Part shown: piece after piece, positions 60,968-64,000 of the stretch
Numbering within the stretch: position 1 is the stretch's first letter
How the letters are laid out: every line of letters begins with the position of its first letter
Origin: Bog-756 sp052326605
Lineage (GTDB): Bacteria > Actinomycetota > Acidimicrobiia > Acidimicrobiales > RAAP-2
Reading direction: 5' to 3'
DNA: 64,000 nucleotides
Assembly (NCBI GenBank): GCA_052326605.1
Contig: JBKQMB010000008.1
Span: 1 to 64,000 of the forward strand
The notes under the pieces: generated by a model
Database searches by the model: none
Seen by the model: the letters and a program-made list of their open reading frames with translations, nothing else
Told to the model about the DNA's origin: nothing
Program-made: the position numbers and the translations under genes

Positions 60968-62539
60968 ATGGCGTTGGACATCGGGCGAAGAGCCCTTCGA
61001 CGCGCAGCCCGGGCCGCCCACACCGAGGGCCGCCCGGTTCCCTCGGTGGCCATCGTCGGAGGAGGCCTCTCCGGTCTGGCCATGGGCATCCAACTGGCCC
61101 GGTCGGGTGTCCGCGACTTCACCATCATCGAGCAGTCCGACGGGGTGGGTGGCACCTGGCGGGACAACACCTACCCGGGAAGTGGCTGCGACGTCCCCTC
61201 CCACCTCTACTCCTTCTCGTTCGCCCCGAAGACCGACTGGACCCGGCGCTTCGCCGAGCAGCCCGAGATCCTCTCCTACGCCGAGCGGTGTGTGGAGCGC
61301 TTCCACCTCGGCCCCCACCTGCGCCTGGGTACGACCGTGCAGCGTGCAGGGCTCGACGAGGACCGGGGGGTCTGGACGCTGTCGCTGACGTCGGTCGGCG
61401 GGGACACCGAGGTGCTCGAGGCCAGCACCGTGGTGTTCGCCTGCGGCCAGCTCAACCGGCCCTACGTACCCGACCTGGACGGCCTCGCCACCTTCGCCGG
61501 ACCCTCGTGGCACTCGGCCCGATGGGACCACCGGTGCGACCTGGCCGGCCGACGGGTCGGGGTGGTGGGCAGCGGGGCCAGTGCCATCCAGTTCGTCCCG
61601 CCGGTGGCCGGCCGGTGCGCCGAGCTCACCATCTACCAACGGAGCCCGAACTACGTGGGCCCGAAGAAGGACCGGGCCTACAGCTCCGTGACCCGGCGCC
61701 TCCTCGACCGGGTCCGGGTCGCCGAGGTGGCCTACCGGTGGTGGATCTACTGGGGGCTCGAGGCCCGTTGGCTGTGGTTCCGCAAGGACAGTTGGGCCGC
61801 CCGGTTGCTCACCGGGCTCTTCGCCACGGGGATCCGCAAGGACGTGGTCTCCGAGCGACTGCCCGAGGCGAGCGTCGTCCCCGACTACCCGATCGGGTGC
61901 AAGCGCATCCTCATCTCCAACGACTGGTACCCGACCCTCAAACGGCCCACCGTGCAGGTGGTCGGCATTCCTATCGACCACCTCGAGTCCGATGCGGTGG
62001 TGACAGCCGACGGAGTCCGGCACCCCACCGACGTGCTGGTGTTCGCCACCGGGTTCTCCACCACCGACTTCCTCGGGCACATCCCGGTGACCGGTCGGGG
62101 CGGGCGCACCCTGGCCGACGAGTGGAAGCACGGCGCCCACGCCTACCTCGGCACGGCCGTGCCGGGCTTCCCCAACTGCTACTTCCTCTACGGTCCCAAC
62201 ACCAACCTCGGACACAACTCCATCCTGTTCATGGTGGAACGCCAGGTGAACCTGATCCTGCAGGCCCTGGCCGTCCAGACGGGGGCCGCCGTCGGGCGGA
62301 TGGCCCCCCTGGTGGGTGTGGACGTCGACGCCTACCGGCGGGACGACCAGCGCACGCAACGACTGATGACCCGCACGGCCTGGGCGGCCAACTGCAGGAG
62401 CTGGTACAAGACGGCCACCGGGCGGGTGACCAACAATTGGCCGACCTGGACAGTGCGCTACTGGTACGACACGCTGCGCCTCCGGCCTTCGGAGGTGGGC
62501 CTGGTCGAGCCCGCCCCGGGGGTTCATGACCCCCCGTGA
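60968..62539 (+). CDS. Flavin-containing monooxygenase (Baeyer-Villiger-like)
   Basis: A 523-aa FAD/NADPH enzyme. The FAD motif VAIVGGGLSGLAMG starts near residue 28; the FxGxxxHxxxW fingerprint is FAGPSWHSARWD near 176; the NADPH motif is VGVVGSGASAIQ near 198; ATGFSTTDF follows. The CGCK-type and C-terminal regions match cyclohexanone or phenylacetone monooxygenase-like proteins. It would oxidise ketones or sulfides to esters or sulfoxides. GGGGGA before ATG 60968 gives the start. It lies alone, 88 bp after the permease gene. Confidence 0.92.
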   Translation: MALDIGRRALRRAARAAHTEGRPVPSVAIVGGGLSGLAMGIQLARSGVRDFTIIEQSDGVGGTWRDNTYPGSGCDVPSHLYSFSFAPKTDWTRRFAEQPEILSYAERCVERFHLGPHLRLGTTVQRAGLDEDRGVWTLSLTSVGGDTEVLEASTVVFACGQLNRPYVPDLDGLATFAGPSWHSARWDHRCDLAGRRVGVVGSGASAIQFVPPVAGRCAELTIYQRSPNYVGPKKDRAYSSVTRRLLDRVRVAEVAYRWWIYWGLEARWLWFRKDSWAARLLTGLFATGIRKDVVSERLPEASVVPDYPIGCKRILISNDWYPTLKRPTVQVVGIPIDHLESDAVVTADGVRHPTDVLVFATGFSTTDFLGHIPVTGRGGRTLADEWKHGAHAYLGTAVPGFPNCYFLYGPNTNLGHNSILFMVERQVNLILQALAVQTGAAVGRMAPLVGVDVDAYRRDDQRTQRLMTRTAWAANCRSWYKTATGRVTNNWPTWTVRYWYDTLRLRPSEVGLVEPAPGVHDPP

Positions 62540-62567
62540 CCGGCCGCGCTTGCTACCGTTTGTGGCC

Positions 62568-64000
62568 ATGGCTCGTAGCGGTCCGGTAGGACCCGGCTCC
62601 GAACCTTCCCCCGCTGGCCGGGCGGGCACCTCTTCAGCCGAGGAGGGCCTACGCGCGCTCGGTTCGCTGACGGAAGGCGCCCAACCGACCACACCGTCGG
62701 CGGGTGCCGTCGCGGGCCGGGAAGGGACCAACGGCCGGCGCCGGCGCTCCCGGCCCACGCAGACCTTCGACGAGTCGGGCCTGCGGTCGCTGGGAGACCA
62801 GGTGAACCGGTCCAACGGATCACGGCGACATCGAACGCGCCGGCACCGGAAGACCAAGTGGATCCTGGGTTCGGTGGCCGTGCTGTTGCTGGTCGCCGTG
62901 GGGGGCACCGCGGGCTACGGCTGGTACCTCAACCACGAGATCCACCGTTTCGACGTCCACGGCCTCACCGACGTCCCCACCGTCGGCGCCGACGCCGGTA
63001 CGGAGAACATCTTGATGGTCGGGTCCACCGACCGCTGCGCCCTCAAGGTGCAGAACGCCTCCTACGGGCTCTGTTCGCAGGGCGTCAACGGCGTGAACAG
63101 CGACGTGGTGATGATCCTGCACCTCGACCCGAACAAGCGCTCGGTGTCGATCCTCTCGATCCCCCGTGACCTCTTCGTCCCCAATGCCCGGACCACCGGG
63201 GCCAACAAGATCGACGCCGCCCTGTCCCAGGGACCGAGCCAGCTGGTGGCGGCCATCAACGAGGACCTGGGCATTCCCATCCAGCACTACGTGGTGCTCA
63301 ACTTCGACACCTTCGCCAACGTGGTCGACGCCCTGGGCGGTGTGAAGATGTACTTCCCCGAGCCCGTCTACGACGCCTACTCCGGGCTCAAGGTGCTCAC
63401 CCCGGGATGCCTCGACCTCGACGGGCTCCACGCCCTGCAGGTGGTGCGGGCCCGGCACCTCCAGTACAAGGGGCCCGGCATCACCACCCCGTATCCGGAG
63501 TACTGGCCCTCGGAGAACCTGAGCGACCTGGCCCGGATCCGGCGTGACCACGAGTTCCTCCGGGTGCTGGCCTCAGCGGTGGCGAAGAACGGCCTGTCCA
63601 ATCCGATCACCGACGAACAGCTGGTCAGTGGCGTCGCGCCCCAGCTCACCGTGGACAGCAAGTTCTCGACCTCGGACATGGTCAACCTGGTGCTCGACTT
63701 CCATTCGGTCAACGTGAACTCGGCGCCGCAGCTCACCCTTCCCGTGCAGGTGGACCAGTTCGGCTCGTACCAGTACCAGGGGGCCTCCTACGGCGACATC
63801 GAGTTCCCCGCATCCGCCCAGGACCAACAGGTCATCGACCAGTTCCTCGGGATCGATGCCAACACCGACTCCATGACCGGCCAGAAGCTACCCGCCCCGG
63901 CCGGCGTATCGGTCTCCGTGCTCAACGGAACCGGCGCCTACAACCAGGCCACCGACACGAAGACCGCCCTGCAGGCGCTCGGGTTCAACGTGGTCGGGAT
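62568..64000 (+). CDS. LytR-CpsA-Psr (LCP) family cell wall ligase, 3' truncated
   Basis: The reading frame is open from ATG 62568 to the window end (at least 477 aa). Residues 1-97 are cytoplasmic and Arg/Ser-rich; residues 98-118 form one membrane segment (WILGSVAVLLLVAVGGTAGY). The LCP domain follows: ENILMVGSTDR, NSDVVMILHLDPNKRSVSIL, SIPRDLFVP with the conserved Arg, NKIDAALSQG and VVDALGGV. At the end VSVLNGTGAYNQATDTK starts the LytR C-terminal domain. It would attach arabinogalactan or teichoic acid-like polymers to peptidoglycan. TACCGT 8 nt upstream suggests a leaderless or near-leaderless transcript. Confidence 0.92.
   Translation, partial: MARSGPVGPGSEPSPAGRAGTSSAEEGLRALGSLTEGAQPTTPSAGAVAGREGTNGRRRRSRPTQTFDESGLRSLGDQVNRSNGSRRHRTRRHRKTKWILGSVAVLLLVAVGGTAGYGWYLNHEIHRFDVHGLTDVPTVGADAGTENILMVGSTDRCALKVQNASYGLCSQGVNGVNSDVVMILHLDPNKRSVSILSIPRDLFVPNARTTGANKIDAALSQGPSQLVAAINEDLGIPIQHYVVLNFDTFANVVDALGGVKMYFPEPVYDAYSGLKVLTPGCLDLDGLHALQVVRARHLQYKGPGITTPYPEYWPSENLSDLARIRRDHEFLRVLASAVAKNGLSNPITDEQLVSGVAPQLTVDSKFSTSDMVNLVLDFHSVNVNSAPQLTLPVQVDQFGSYQYQGASYGDIEFPASAQDQQVIDQFLGIDANTDSMTGQKLPAPAGVSVSVLNGTGAYNQATDTKTALQALGFNVVG

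Noticed and set aside
1..64000. CRISPR arrays, rRNA or tRNA genes, insertion sequences
   Set aside because: No regularly spaced direct repeats, conserved RNA motifs or transposase-like reading frames were seen by eye.

Overview
The window is high-GC actinobacterial DNA, most likely from an uncultured member of the Acidimicrobiia or a close relative. The evidence is a GlgE/GlgM alpha-glucan pathway, a mycothiol-type DinB/maleylpyruvate-isomerase-like protein, F420-type luciferase-like oxidoreductases, PPOX-fold and LCP proteins, and GYW-type repeats (GYW.VA.DGGIF.FGDA...G..G...L..PIVGMA) that are common in acidimicrobial secreted proteins. Several genes seem to be read from leaderless transcripts: a TANNNT box sits 5-8 nt before the start codon. 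No rRNA, tRNA, CRISPR array or intact insertion sequence was seen.

Layout. 0-9 kb is sparsely coded: a membrane-anchored hypothetical protein, DUF1918, a glycoside hydrolase 65 gene overlapping a universal stress protein gene, a PPOX-fold protein and a nitroreductase. 9.6-15 kb holds an aldo/keto reductase and a five-gene minus-strand cluster that resembles the methylamine dehydrogenase light-chain maturation set: a MauD-like thioredoxin, a 163-aa protein, MauE, a Tat-exported protein with about 25 cysteines fused to GYW repeats, and a polytopic membrane protein. 15-19 kb is gene-poor, with VapBC relics, DUF2277, a GH114-like secreted protein and a small membrane protein. 19.4-30.8 kb is a glycogen block, glgP-glgE-malQ-glgB-glgX, followed by glgM on its own promoter. 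31-42 kb mixes intact genes (antiporter, aldo/keto reductase, MFS pump, methyltransferases, phosphatase) with several decayed genes. 42-49 kb has an HxlR regulator with an MDMPI-type enzyme, an SDR, an SCP2 protein coupled to a second glycogen debranching enzyme, ThrE, a TRIC-type channel and an LLM oxidoreductase. 50-52 kb is a three-gene cytochrome b module. 52-64 kb carries an MFS pump with a winged-helix tail, a YgiD-like dioxygenase, a polar amino-acid ABC transporter, an APC permease, a flavin monooxygenase and an LCP protein cut by the window end.

How it may fit together. Dyads resembling the DosR/DevR dormancy box (GGGACTWWNGKCCCT) lie upstream of DUF1918, the nitroreductase, the cytochrome b operon, glgM, the antiporter operon and the glgP/small-membrane-protein intergenic region. 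DUF1918, nitroreductases, universal stress proteins and a GH65 protein next to a universal stress protein are all hallmarks of the mycobacterial DosR regulon. I infer that much of this window is a hypoxia or dormancy-responsive island in which glycogen turnover, redox enzymes and a quinol-type cytochrome b are co-regulated; no DosR/DosS gene is in the window. A second theme is decay: DUF2254, YcxB-like, LLM, VapBC and GYW-repeat fragments persist as broken genes, and a family of 19-nt hairpins (CTCAGCTTYGKRGGCTGAG) is scattered through the first 31 kb.
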